Assembly: GCA_905147135.1 (NCBI GenBank)
Contig: LR990059.1
Span: forward strand, 13,973,001 to 14,037,000
DNA length: 64,000 nt
DNA from: Blastobasis lacticolella
Lineage: Eukaryota > Arthropoda > Insecta > Lepidoptera > Blastobasidae
Reading direction: 5' to 3'
The notes below the pieces were generated by a model. That model did no database searches. It was not told the DNA's origin and was given only the letters and a program-made list of their open reading frames with translations. Position numbers and translations under genes: made by a program. Below, one piece after another: positions 48,777 to 61,045 of the stretch (its first letter is position 1; the number at the start of each line of letters is the position of its first letter).

Positions 48777-48921
48777 TTGTAGAGATTGAGTGTACTTTTT
48801 AAAATCGACTGATGAAAATTATTAATCTGAAGCTTATAGTGTTATTAAGGGGCCCCAAGTAACAAATTACTTCTACTCTTCTACTTATTAAATTGTTGGA
48901 ACGTACAGTTTTCTTTGCAAT

Positions 48922-49216
48922 CTATACATAGTATGAAACAAAGTCGCTTCCCTCTGTCTGTGCTTTTAGATTTTTTTTTCAACAGTGTATAGTGTAATTT
49001 AAGACGGTGTAACATAAAAATGTTAGATAGGGGTAAAGCACATTGGCGTATCTAGGGCTATTTTCTAGGGGGGCCTGGCCCTGAGGTGGCCGATGAAGCC
49101 GAGTCAATCGCCAATGTACAGCCAGTAAGCACCCCATCCTGGGGTGGGCACCAGACCATTCTCTTATTACGCCTATGAAAGCAGGTATACGCGAATGTCG
49201 CGCTGGGTCCACTAGT
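48922..49216 (+). mobile_element. Helitron-like element carrying a MITE
   Basis: It starts CTATACATAGTATGAAACAA and ends GGGTCCACTAGT, as in the 10376 family. The middle is interrupted at 49041-49177 by another element flanked by AAAGCA. Confidence 0.65.
49041..49177. mobile_element. 137-bp MITE inserted in the Helitron-like element
   Basis: AAAGCA flanks it at 49035-49040 and 49178-49183. Its ends CATTGGCGTA and TACGCCTATG are inverted repeats with one mismatch. The family consensus at this site runs straight from GGGGTAAAG to GGTGTACGCG in other copies, which confirms the insertion. The superfamily is not assigned. Confidence 0.65.
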
Positions 49217-49499
49217 TTGTTAAATAATTAGCATTTGTTAGAAGTACGTGTTGATATCCTTGAAGTAGGAATTTAATTCAATTAGACAATCTAGCTAACG
49301 CTATAAAATAATTATCAACTCTTAGATTGTGCTGCAATAAAATTGTAATATGCCTGTTTGTAACCTAATAATAAATTCCAAGGTTTTGGTATCAATTCAC
49401 TAGTGCGACTTTATTAGACTTAATAGACTTATTGAGAAACATAAAATAATACTATTCCTCCGACTTGAGTATTTAGTAGTAGATAAGATTTGTTTTTAT

Positions 49500-49715
49500 A
49501 CTAGCGTTTGCCCGAGTTACCATTTTAAATGACCTCCGTATTGAATGAATGCTAGTACTACGGGGAGGTCAACCTGTATAGAGATACCAGAGGGTTTTAC
49601 CTACCCAAATTAAATGAAATATAGCTTAGATTGTACCCTAGACTTTAAGCTACCAAACTATCAAAAGCTAATCAACATCCGTTCAGTAGTTTTTCCGTGA
49701 TGCGTAATAAGACAG
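49500..49715 (+). repeat. Repeat Y copy
   Basis: It starts CTAGCGTTTGCCCGAGTTAC and ends near CCGTTCAGTAGTTTTTCCGT. The opposite end of another copy, inverted, lies at 49758-49890 (GTTTGTTACATCTTCACGCA). Confidence 0.55.
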
Positions 49716-49889
49716 AATGACAAAAATTCCAAAAATATATTTTTGGTCGTTTGAATTAAGTTTGAAAGGTGAATGTTTGTTACATCTTCACGCATAAACT
49801 ACTCAACGGATTATGATGAAATGTAGCAGTACTAAGTACGTTAAGTAAAATTGGTTAACGAGTATCCCGATAATTCGACGCAGGTAACC

Positions 49890-50567
49890 AAGGTACCCGG
49901 TTCCCATTAACAAAATTTAAAAAAGCTAGCTAGTAATCTGGGAAAAGCTAGGAATAAAATTGCATACCTACACCCAAAGGATGCAGGCGGCGCAAAAGCG
50001 AGCGGTGTGGAATGAAGCGAATAAACCTGGACACATGATTATTTTTTATAATCGGTTCAATAGTTCCAATCCAATGAATAGGTACCTCATACAAACAATA
50101 ATCCTTCACACTCAAACATGAAAACTATACGAGTATATTTAGGTACCTACCTAAATATAATAGTAACGTACCTACGTTACAGATGTAGTTACAACCAGTA
50201 TCAGTATCTACTTATTTTGGTACACGGTATACTAGTCTTTCAAAAACAAGAACTCTGGTGCCATTACCTATGTAAATCTGTCGGCATCAGATCGGTACTG
50301 GGTCGATATCGGAACATTTTCGTTCTGCTATCGTATCGCTGTCTTGTTTAAGTTATCGCTTAGGGAGGAATACGAATAGGAAAAGTGGAAAGTGGTCACC
50401 GTCGACCAGGACATCTGTAACCTAAAAATTTACGAATGAAAAGTCTGGCCGCAGTACTGTCATCATTCAAGCAGATGTGCCTCTGTCGTTTCGTTAACTC
50501 TGTCATGTGTCAACGAAAATAAATAATATCTAATAATAATCTTCTTGGCTTCACTACCCTGATTGTA
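49890..50567. other. Unassigned DNA
   Basis: Contains several GGTACCTA-type words (50080-50160) but no named repeat and no gene. Confidence 0.35.
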
Positions 50568-50686
50568 CTCTCGCGCTAGAGGGGGTCAAGGCGGCTAAGA
50601 TGGAGGATTTAGTACATCAGGTAATTGCAGTGGAGCGACTGCCATTTCACCACGTGACCCTGTTAACAGGGGAAACTGACCAGATT
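50568..50686 (-). mobile_element. SINE-A fragment
   Basis: Plus-strand blocks AGGTAATTGCAGTGGAGCGA, CTGCCATTTCACCACGTGAC and AGGGGAAACTGACCAGATT match the body of the family in reverse. The head and part of the tail are missing. Confidence 0.75.
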
Positions 50687-50763
50687 TCGTGTCATCGCAA
50701 ATACCACGGAGTAACTTTTCGCTCACATAAACAAGACGGTAACTTTCTTTTTTTAAATATTTT

Positions 50764-50833
50764 GACAAGACAGGCATTTGACCGCCATGTCACCTGTTGG
50801 TAAGTGACGATGCGGCCGAAGATGAAGCATGCA
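50764..50833 (-). mobile_element. LINE 3'-end fragment
   Basis: In minus reading it has GGCCGCATCGTCACTTACCA and GGTGACATGGCGGTCAAATG, matching 34320-34385. Next to it at 50838-50876 is a different tail, CCAGCAGTGGACCAATGCAG then GCTGATG, of the common GAT-tailed LINE type in plus orientation. Confidence 0.6.
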
Positions 50834-50876
50834 CTTTTTACCTCTATCCAGCAGTGGACCAATGCAGGCTGATGTA

Positions 50877-52428
50877 GCGATTATTAGTTTATTACTACGG
50901 TATTGTTTTACCTTGTTACATCCCATATCTATATCCTGATACAAACCGTTACTAAAACGAACACGATCAAGTTACATAGTTGTGCTGCAGGTTGTTCAAA
51001 AAAAGAACTGCTTGTAATTACAGGCGGGCATGGCGTGCGATCGAGCACCGCAGGACGCCGTGTAATTTGCGCAAGCGCAATAGCTCTGCTTTTTAAGGTT
51101 CCGTATCCAACAAAAAGAATGGGAGCTTATTGCTATAGACCGTAAAATATTATTGAACTCAGTGACACTGACAAAGCGAGCATGCCCTAAAAATATTTGA
51201 GTGCATCATACCTATAGTGGCAATAAAGTAAAATATTTGAATGTGTAAATATACAATACTTCATAAACAATGGCAACTATCACAGAGGTCGCTACTTCAT
51301 CTGTTTCTCTGTCATGGAGTTGTATTTTTATGAGAGTTGAAATTACAAAGTGTATTTGTGTGTGACTATGATAGGCGCTCTAACAAAAAGAGGAAAAGTT
51401 CTCGATTGAAAATCATTTTTTCATAAACTATCGCGTTACAGTACTCATCAAGCCCATTCCAAAGAGCCTTAACACGATTAGGGTTATCTTGTTGCGTTCA
51501 TTAGTTCCTGTAACCACCCTTGACTCCTTCATCAGACCCAGCTCCATGGTACCATATTAATGCATTGTCATCCAAGTCACATACGTATACCAATGTCAGC
51601 TGAATTTAACGCCGGGAAGTGGGGTTAAATTAGGCTTACAAGATGCCTGGACATACAAGTAATGTTAGCCTGTATAAAGGAAACGAGTTTCTCGCATTCT
51701 TAGCATAATTTTCTGTTTGCTCTATCGGGAAAACAAACTGTACAATAATAAGAACAAGTGCGAGTCGAATTCTCAGACCAAGCTTCCAGATATACATGTT
51801 AACAAAAAAAAATTCTGGTAATGGTACTGAACCCTTCCTATGCAAGTCCCGTCGCACTTGGCTGGTTTTTTACCTACAGCTCGAGCCAGACGAGCTCTAG
51901 TCAGGCAAGCTATACCCAAGTACAGTCTTGGGCACAGTAGTAAGAATTCGTCTTCATAATAAGTGGTTATTCATTTTTTCAAAGCCACGCGCGCTGGACA
52001 TTTAAATTGCATGTCTTAATCAGGCCGTTGAGTGTTGTGACTGAGACCGAGTGCATTGCAGGTATTAAGATTGGAAATCGATTTGAATTGTCTCGAAATC
52101 GATTCGAAAATGACGTTGAACCGGTTAGGAACGTTAAACCGGATTTTACGAGGACGAAGTCGCTAGGAAAAGCTAGTAGCAAAATATTAGCAAAGTTTCG
52201 TACGAAACCTTTCAAAAACGTGAACGGGGCAGGCCCTGTATTAGGATATCTAGTTTTTAATTAAGCTTACACGGAGCTGAGGCTAATTGCTAGTTAACCT
52301 CCGAGGAAACATAATAATGACACAAATCATTAATCTCACAGCTAGACAGCAAGATATAGACGCCTAGTTCTAACATCACCACTTAGCAAAGTATTGAGAA
52401 GTATCATTCTTGTATGTAATGAAGTAAT
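50877..52428. other. Unassigned DNA
   Basis: The frame at 52007-52264 (85 codons) has no motif. No repeat recognised. Confidence 0.35.
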
Positions 52429-52480
52429 GCAGATATATATATGGCTTCAGAAAAGATGTTTCTTCTGAGGCCATATCTGC
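52429..52480. repeat. Hairpin next to a Helitron-like element
   Basis: GCAGAT...ATGGCTTCAGAA pairs with TTCTGAGGCCATATCTGC across a short loop, with a 6-base (AT)3 bulge in the left arm. The next element starts 2 bases further. Confidence 0.65.
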
Positions 52481-52481
52481 T

Positions 52482-52702
52482 TTATACATAGTATATAACA
52501 AAATCGCTTCGCGCCGTCTCTCCCTATGTATCTACGTATGTGTCTATGTACGCTTAGATCTTTTATACTACGCAACGGATTTTAATCCGGTTTTAAACAA
52601 AATATAGAGTGATTCAAGAGGATGGTTTCAAGGTTTATAAGCAAGAAAAAAGGGTAGGTAGGAGTAGGTGTACAAGAACGAAGTCGCTTCGAGTCCATTA
52701 GT
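52482..52702 (+). mobile_element. Helitron-like element
   Basis: Same family as 10376, with start TTATACATAGTATATAAC, inner CGCAACGGATTTTAATCCGG, and end GAGTCCATTAGT (CTAG end mutated). Confidence 0.6.
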
Positions 52703-53353
52703 TGGTAATAAATAAATATGTAGTATAAATTGTAGGTATTGTGGTGATGCTAAACAGAATATGTTTCAGGAGTTCATGTGGTTGTCTTGTGTGAGCTTTG
52801 TTTTGTATTTTTGCACCAGATTCTATTATATATATATTATTTTAACTTTTTTCCCTTGTATCAAGGATACTTTATGCCACAGCCGTTTAAGTCTTGTCAA
52901 AATAAATAATAAACCCCAAGCATCCCATGCAAAACAAAAAAAAAGCATCCGTCATCACATTTGTTCCCAATTAGCCTGTTGAAATACACACTGAGAGTCC
53001 CTTCATCTCGTATGACCGTCTATAATTAATAACTACTGAACTCTCAACACATGCGAGAGTCATGTTCCAGATTTATTGCGTGATTATACCATTTTATTTT
53101 AGAGCTAGATAACTTTAAGTGGTCTGTGAAACGTAATTAGCATTTCAGATAAAAATGAAACGGTGATGGTCACATATTTATTGCTTCTAAAACGTGTCCG
53201 CGTTTGTAGAACACTCTATTTGGATTGAGTTGTTAAATGACGATTCTGTGTCGAAGTGAGATAAACGATTATTTTGGACAACTTGTTTATTAAGTTGGCA
53301 ATACCGAAACAACAAATTAGATCTCCAAACTCTAAAATTGAACCATTTGAAAT

Positions 53354-53591
53354 CTGTACATAGTATAAAACAAAGTCGCTTCCCGCCGTCTGTATCTATA
53401 TACGCTTAGACCTTTTAAACTACGCATCGGATTTTAATACTGTTTTCAAAAATAAATAGAGTAATTTAAGAGGAAGGTTTATATGCAACAAAATAGGGTA
53501 GGTAGGGGTAATGTAGGTGTAGGGTAGGTGTAGAGTAGTTGTAGGGTAGTGTAGGACGCCACGCGAACGAAGTCACGCCGGGTCTTCTAGT
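53354..53591 (+). mobile_element. Helitron-like element with internal minisatellite
   Basis: Start CTGTACATAGTATAAAACAA, end GGGTCTTCTAGT. Between 53494 and 53556 it has about six irregular units of GTAGGTGTAGG/GTAGGGTAGGT type where the 10376 copy has one. Confidence 0.65.
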
Positions 53592-54558
53592 CATTTATAA
53601 AAGCAAGACGATACTTAAGAAACTTGGTTATTCTTTCTTGCTTATTAATATAGCGGTAACGAACGCCGATGCTGGTTACTGGAGTACCCGATTTAGTTTG
53701 AGGCTAATCGAACTTAAACACCACAACGAGCTGTCAGAAGTTTCTTAAAGAAATAAGCTGTGCCTTTTGTGAATCTTATCTATGAGTTCCTTTAAATTTT
53801 AATTTACGTCACAATACATAGTTAAATAAATAAATAAGCGAGTTCCGACCCTAATACCATTAGCGAAGCGAGATTGACCAAGGTCTCTACACTATTAGTC
53901 ATGGGAGCCAATTCGCACCCCGTAATTTTACATTATTTTTATTATTTGTATTGATCTCAACAGAGCTTGGTACGAAAAGAACCGGAAATAATACTTGGTA
54001 CGGGCCTAAGCCAAGTTTCAAATACTGAATTAGTTAAGGGTTGGTTGTTTGTTGGAACTTTTGCACTATTCTCCATGTATTCAATATCACAGCCTTCTGA
54101 AGTTGTTTATATATTGGCCGTGGTAGCTCTAGTGTTAAAATGGAGTAGTGTAATTGGTTGGGTATGATTCCGGTTAAATATTATTTTAAAATATTTATAC
54201 TTCCCAGTATTTTAAGGAAATACTGGCATCTTATTAAAGCACAAGGGCCTAGTCCAAGTGTATTTTGTGATGATCTTTCGTTGGGTGCTGTCAAATATTA
54301 TTATCAATATTTTGCAATAACCCTGTCACTGCTACCCAATAACAAACCAAACGTATCATATTCCATTGTCATTAAAAACATTCATCGAAAACGTTTGCAC
54401 AGTAAACAATCCAACGTTTGACCATCTGAACGTTACCCTGAACCGGTGGCACACCCTAAAAGGGCAACCCGATACTCTCTAATGTCCACGTTTAATTACA
54501 AAGCCACCCGCACCTTTTAATATCCGCATCGGACCAACACAGACAAACAACCGTTTTT
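53592..54558. other. AT-rich DNA, nothing assigned
   Basis: No gene. The frames at 53967-54421 have no motif. Confidence 0.35.
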
Positions 54559-54595
54559 AGGGTGGCGACGCGGTGGTGGCGACACTGCGTTATGG
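54559..54595 (+). repeat. Motif duplicated 559 bases away
   Basis: AGGGTGGCGACGCGGTGGTG with GGCGACACTGCGTTAT. The partner at 55118-55153 has AGGGTGGCGACACGACACTG and GCGACCAAAGCGTTAT. Same order and spacing. Confidence 0.5.
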
Positions 54596-55153
54596 AACGG
54601 TTCCATTAGGCCGTTAGTCCGAAATCGGGCACTCGATAGTTGATGCCCGGTTCCAATATTCCACAAATTTTTGGAAGCAAATACGGAGCCGTCATTCGTT
54701 GACTATTTTGTGGTGTTTGGACTTTTACGGTGGCACTACCATCTGTAGACTTAGTACGTAAGTCTGTTGCTAACAGTGATCTTAATTCAATTATTGAAAT
54801 TGTTACTTTTGTGATTACGTATGATCGAATAGTTGCAGTTTATTGCAATGGAACATTGATAGCAACTGAACTCATGAAATCGATTATACGAAATCGCAAA
54901 AGTAACAATTTCAAAAATTTAAATCAGGTGAGTCTTAGCAACACCTTTACGTAATTAACCTACGCACAATCCAGAGCCTCGACGATTTGTGATTTTAGAC
55001 ATGGTACAACAGGACTGATGCGGCGATTATATGCCGTGTGACTATTTTCGACAACCGTCCTAATTTGGGTAATGTCTGAACCCGAGTCCCCATTTGACCC
55101 AGTGCAATCGCACCATTAGGGTGGCGACACGACACTGGCGACCAAAGCGTTAT

Positions 55154-58100
55154 CAAAGCAGCGTTAGACCCACACGCTCCCACAGATAATGGTGCTGCAA
55201 CGGTCAATATTTGAAAACCCATCAGTGACAACGACGAAATGACTCCTTCGCTTTACTAAAACAATTTTCGCCGCTGCCCACGGTAAAACGAAATCTGATG
55301 CTTAGGACAATATAAATAGAGATGATATCACTATTACGGATCGGTAAGAAGACAATGATTTGTGGCCAGTTGATCCATTAGGCGGCGCGAGTATTGAAAA
55401 TAGAAGATTGGTTGTACGGATTTTGGAAGATGGTAGATGGATATGTGTATGAAGTAGGAAATTTTATGTAATGATTCGACTACTTCTCCATTTTTTATAG
55501 GTCACGCAAATTAATTAATTAAACGCTAACACAGTACTACATTCAGAATTTTCTCATTATCATCCTGGTAAAAATCACGGTAGTGCTCTAGCGCAACGTC
55601 AATATTAAGTTAATACCTTCATATATAAAAATATATAATATAATAAAACGTCAAGATTAGGTAATCCTAATCCTCATATTCGACGTCCTAGGTATTGCTT
55701 AAGTAAATAAGTCGGTCAAACTGCTTGTAAAGAATCTTCAAATAAAGGATACCGCAAGGCTCCAACAGCATAATAGTTGTTAAGCAACGATCAAGTTCCC
55801 GAAACCGAACTTGATTTCAACTCATTAAAACTTGGACGATAAATTCCAAAACAAAATGGTACAGACACAGACGTTCCAGTAAATAAAGATTAAAGTATTT
55901 AATCAGTATTCTAGCATTCGCGCTCCCTTGTCTTGCCTTAACAAAAAGTTTTGACATGACTTATATCTTTGAACTTTCAACTTTAAATTGGGAAGAAAGT
56001 GTGAAGAAACAAGGAAAGAAGGGACGAAAAACAAATTAATGTTTCCAACGTAAATCGCGAGAAACAGGACAAACTCGAAAATGGCAAATTAATTTAAGTG
56101 CCATCAACTTACATGTCCCCGAGAAGTTAGGAAATATTAATTACGCCCGCTACAATTAAAAATACTTACAAAAATAAGAAACAAAATCATGTTCTTGCGA
56201 AGCCTTCGTGCTTACCTGTGAATCAATGGAAATTTATCGTTAGATATTTATTTCAGGGTATTAGTTTGTTATGAATAAAACACTCGCCGTGTCAGGTATT
56301 TAAGCTTTCTTGTCTATATCTCCCGTGTTACATTAAAAATTGACAGTGCATTAGTATTATTGGTAAGGGATATTACTATTTAAATGGATGCGTAGGTGTG
56401 GGATCAAAGAAGCGTTTCGGCTTACCATCCATAGATAAGGGCGTGTTATGGAGGCGCCTGTACTCTACGGTAAAAGATTACAGTTTTATTTACTACTCCA
56501 AAACGTTTGATAATCCCATGTCTTAATTAACCAAGCGAGAGGATGCCTCGTACCATGATACCCTATTCGATTAGCTTAATGTACAATATTAGTTTGAAAC
56601 TTGAAATTGTCGCTAGGAAATATTTCTTGGTGCGAGATCTTGGTACTGGATGTTTTACATGTGTTTTGTCGGCGACCCATATCCATTTGCTGCGGGCTGA
56701 TTTGATTAGAAACTCTTATACTCGTAGTGCCAACATGTATCATTTTGATAAAGGCATCTTTCCCAAATGTCAACAACCTCGACGAAATTACGGGCCGAGA
56801 CAATATCTCTAAAAGGAATCGTAAAGTTCAAATCGACGGAATCTGTCTGGGAGATAAATTTTATTTTAATAAGCGTAACTCCTTTATCTGAAACGATCAA
56901 GCCATAAATCTGATTGGCCCTCGGTTTTAATTCAAAATTTAATACTTGGACATAAAACAAACTGGCTGACAAAGTCCCCCGAATTTATTTTAAAGGAAAC
57001 ACGAATCAATCACAAACGGTAATCCTATAAGGCCGTAAACAATCTGGGACGAATGCCGATAAAAGTTTTGTTTTACGATGTGCCACCTCGTTTATTACTA
57101 TATCCTTCGGGGCAAAACAAAAGCTATTGAATATGGCATTAACAAAATGGACCGCACTCAACAGTATTGTTGGTTACATTAACAAATTTACGATCATTCC
57201 AGGCAATATAACCGTATTGGGGTATCGGGTGTCATTAAAATGTTCTATCACTATCGACTGCCTTCGCTTGCCTGGGACTTATTTATGACTTTTCACTATT
57301 TCTTTTCGGCATTGTAGTCTGTCTATTCGCAGACTAATTTTATGCTGCTGGTTATTTATGGTATCAAATGTTTTGTTTTGTCATTTTTTTTAATAATTTT
57401 ATACCTTTAGGTATTTAACTAATGGCCCAGTGCGACTTCTTTCGCGTGGCGTTGTACCCCTAGATAAATAGATATCAGAGGGACAGACGTACAATAACGT
57501 AAATACACACGTCACTAGGTAGTGTAAATTTGATACGGATCCTTAAGTTGAGCTGAACTAACCCAGCGCGCCAGAAGATAGGATTAAAAGATACAACATT
57601 TTGTAAGTGACATAACAAACTATACAAAATCGTCACAGATTTTGATAACAGCTTGGAATCAACTAAAGGAAAAATAAATAAAGGTAACGTCTAAAGTAGC
57701 ACCCAAATAAAAAAACAACAGACCCAAGAATGCCCATCCACTACCTCCACCGAAGATCGGTAACGAGTAAAAAACGCGACCACGAATTCGTAGATAAAAA
57801 TGTCAAAATGACATCTGACTCACGACTATCACTGTAGCGCTGTCACGGGCTTCGGACATGGTACAGATTGGACCAACTTTTGACAAGGTCACAGCTCATG
57901 TTAGGCTTCAAGATTAATGCTCCAATAACTTTGGACGAACAAATACCCTATTGTGAAAGTACAAAGAATACCAGAATAATAATATTTGAATGAATTTACA
58001 AGACGAAATTATTTAGAACCAGCTCGCAACGTAATAAACCAGGAATTTGTACAATTTCACAAATGTACTTTCGCCATCTAAGAAAGTGTACTGAAGGATA

Positions 58101-59763
58101 ATTTTCTTAAAAGACTGTTTCATAAAATATTTGAGAAACCCTGAGATTCCAACAAAAGAATGTTATAATAAAACGGTAACGCGGAGAACGTCGAAGATTT
58201 ACGAGGGAACGAAATTAAATTAACTTGAAATCTCGAACAATCCACTTCCCATCAGCGACTTCAACAAACACAATAATAATTGTTTCACATTCACTAAATT
58301 TGGAAACAAAGCAATCGTCACGACAATTACCATGAAAGCTTTTTGATCAAATCGCTGATACATTTTCCGAAAGTCCATTACAGAAATTGCTCGTTCGATT
58401 CCTGACAAATAACGAGCTTGAGAGAAAAAGAATAAAGGTATCTGTGAAGAGGCAACAAAATGAAGAAATTAACTTGGAATCGGTGAAACAGCGCTGGGAG
58501 ATGACTTAATCGGCCGCTTCGCTGGAACCGGTCTTTTTACCGAGGTAAGGTCAGAGAGCTCGCCGTGCTTGTTTGTGATGCCGACGGTGTTGTTTTTAAT
58601 GTACGGATCATGGAACCCTACTTTATCTTCAAAGGGTATTTGCCTAGCCGAAATTTCTTGCCAATTTATTATTCCAGAGAGTTCAGCATCAGTTTTGTGT
58701 TTGTGAAATTTTGCTTTTATCTTATACTGAAATTAAGTATATTACGAAATAGCTATATATTATTATGTATACTATTCCTAATAAAGGTATAGGTAAGCGA
58801 CTAAAACCAAAAAATAAGGACCTCACGTAGTTAGTTCCTTTCCTTGACAATATAGAATGTGAATCGATTTAGTATAGGTACGTTGTAGGATAGAAAGCGT
58901 GTTCTTGGAGGGATATTAGGTCGCACCGCCCGGCTGGGCCACGGATCACGAACGCGTTTACTGTTTGCCTCAAGGGAGACGCTTTAGGGCACAGAAAACG
59001 CTAGTAAAGTTGAGTAAATCAAAATATTGCTTCCTAATTTTTTCTCTGAAACTAATAGAAACTGAGGAATAAATCAGTTGGTGGTGACTACGGGTCTTAA
59101 CTCTCTCTGAGTCAGTCTTAATATTTGTAGGCCTTAAATTATATAACTTTTAAATAACTACTGACACCTAGTTTTTTAAATTATTACCTACTACTAACAA
59201 AATATGGGCTTATTTACATTGTTTATACCTTGTAATTTATAATGCCTGAAATAAACGGTTTATTCTTATTATTAATTGATCTTCTACCTTACTTCATTAC
59301 GCAAAAAAGTTCTTTGCTTTAATTTGAATAGATTGAGTATTGACATTGAGTGAGATATTAAGGTCAAGCTTTACCCATATAAAAATAAAACGCAAAAAGC
59401 TATTTCTTAAACACAAAAACGTGCGTCTCGCCAATCTCTTACGTCTTATGAAACGCTCGACTGAGACGAATTATTATTTTTATAGAACGCGGTGCTTAGA
59501 TAGATTGCCTGCGATTCGAAGCTTTCAGGGTCTTGGCTTCGTGAACAGCAACTTTATTAGGATAATAGAAGGATTTATTTTTGTTTAAGGACGCCGTTAC
59601 TTAAGTTTTTGGGACAAACAACTTTTTATTTGTTTTAGGTAATAAATTTGTGCTTAGGTACCTATTGCTTGAACATTGAGCGATGACGATATTTTGTGTG
59701 GATGTATTGGGGGGATCTCGGTAATACAACTTTTACGTATTTAAGCCATTTAAAATAAATACC
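55154..59763. other. Long unassigned stretch
   Basis: About 4.6 kb with no repeat family, no RNA gene and no convincing frame. The opposing frames at 56543-56972 overlap each other. A small perfect hairpin GATTAGG-TAAT-CCTAATC lies near 55655. Confidence 0.4.
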
Positions 59764-59776
59764 ACAACATAAGATT

Positions 59777-60373
59777 TGAATCCCGCTGCGGTCATGTACC
59801 AATTTCTACTTTCTGAGTGATATAGGTACGTTAGTTTTTTTTATTTTATTTTTTTTATTATTATTTTTACATTTTCTATAAACACTTATACTACTACAAT
59901 TACATTTAATTTTATTAAGTTAAATAAAAGAAATTCATAATAAATAGATAGATAGATATGCTCATTATTGCAAACAAAATTTCATAAAGAAAATTTAACA
60001 GCCATTTAATAAATATGCTTTGACAAATTCACACAGCGCCATCTAGTCCCAAAGTAAGCAAAGCTTGTGTTATGGGTGCCAGAAAACATTGATAATGTAC
60101 TATATAATATAATATAAACTGGTAATAGTTGAATGCTAACCGATGCTCTAACGGCGAGGGAAAACATGGTGACGAAACTGGCGACAAAGGCGACTGAATG
60201 TGTAACCATGATCCAAACTGGTCAGGTTTCCCTGGTAGCAGAGTGTCGGAGATCAGATGGTAGTCGCGGCACTGTAATTATCGGATCTGCCAAGTCCTGG
60301 ATCATAGTCAAGGCGGACCCCGGGCCCTCGTGCGCAATAGCGGAATATTAACGCCAAGATGACTTTTTTTACT
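59777..60373 (+). mobile_element. SINE-A copy lacking the head, with nested insertion and target-site duplication
   Basis: It starts at GAATCCCGCTGCGGTCATG, inside the B box. ACAACATAAGATT (59764-59776) and ACAGCATAAGATT (60374-60386) flank it, 12 of 13 identical. The body is broken at 59835-60125 by another element, then continues from TTGAATGCTAACCGATGCTC to the tail GCCAAGATGACTTTTTTT. Confidence 0.87.
59835..60125. mobile_element. Repeat X element inserted in SINE-A
   Basis: It begins with a T-rich run (59835-59870) and contains GCGCCATCTAGTCCCAAAGT and GTTATGGGTGCCAGAAAA, as at 14986-15060. The T-run at the left could be an A-tail in reverse, suggesting a minus-strand retroposon. TAG is the only shared flank seen. 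Confidence 0.6.
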
Positions 60374-60837
60374 ACAGCATAAGATTAAATTGAAATATTA
60401 TGAACACTTCGCGAGTTGTCTTGATAAAGCTATTATAAAATATGTTCGCTACAACATCAAAGTAGTAGGTAACATTCACAAGGTACTTTAAGATAATCTT
60501 CAATGAAACACCGCACGTTTCCTTCTATTATTTTTTTATGTTCACACCCAGGTCACAAATCATCGATGTGGTAAAAAAAACAGGAATAATGAGCGAATAT
60601 TTCATCGTTCGCTCTTAAGCTCTTTATTCCATTCACGGTTTGTTTGGCTGTATTATTCAAATCATAATCCCCGAAACAAGGCTCTAAATTAAAAACAAAG
60701 CCAGCAAGTGTGAATGATTTATACATTTACAATCGAATATTTCAAGGATTTGGTGAATTTCTGCATAATGGTCTTGGTCATATTATACTCTGGATTTTGA
60801 ACTTTGAATATATTGTAAAAATTGTTTTTGTTAGTGT

Positions 60838-61045
60838 ACTAGCCGTTCCCAGGGGCTCCTTACACGTAGTTCGGATCTCTGTAAAAATTTCACGTTACCG
60901 CGGAACCCCATTATTTTCCCGAGATAAATAGTAGCCTATATCACTCGAGAATAAGTGGCTTCCTACTGTGAATGATTTTTTTAAAACGGTCCAGAATTTT
61001 TGAGGTTATTCAATCCAAACAAAAAAAAATCTTTTCTCTTTATAA
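60838..61045 (+). repeat. Repeat Y copy, diverged
   Basis: It starts CTAGCCGTTCCCAGGGGCTC and contains CGAGATAAATAGTAGCCTAT and AACGGTCCAGAATTTTTGAG, typical inner blocks of the family. Confidence 0.55.
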
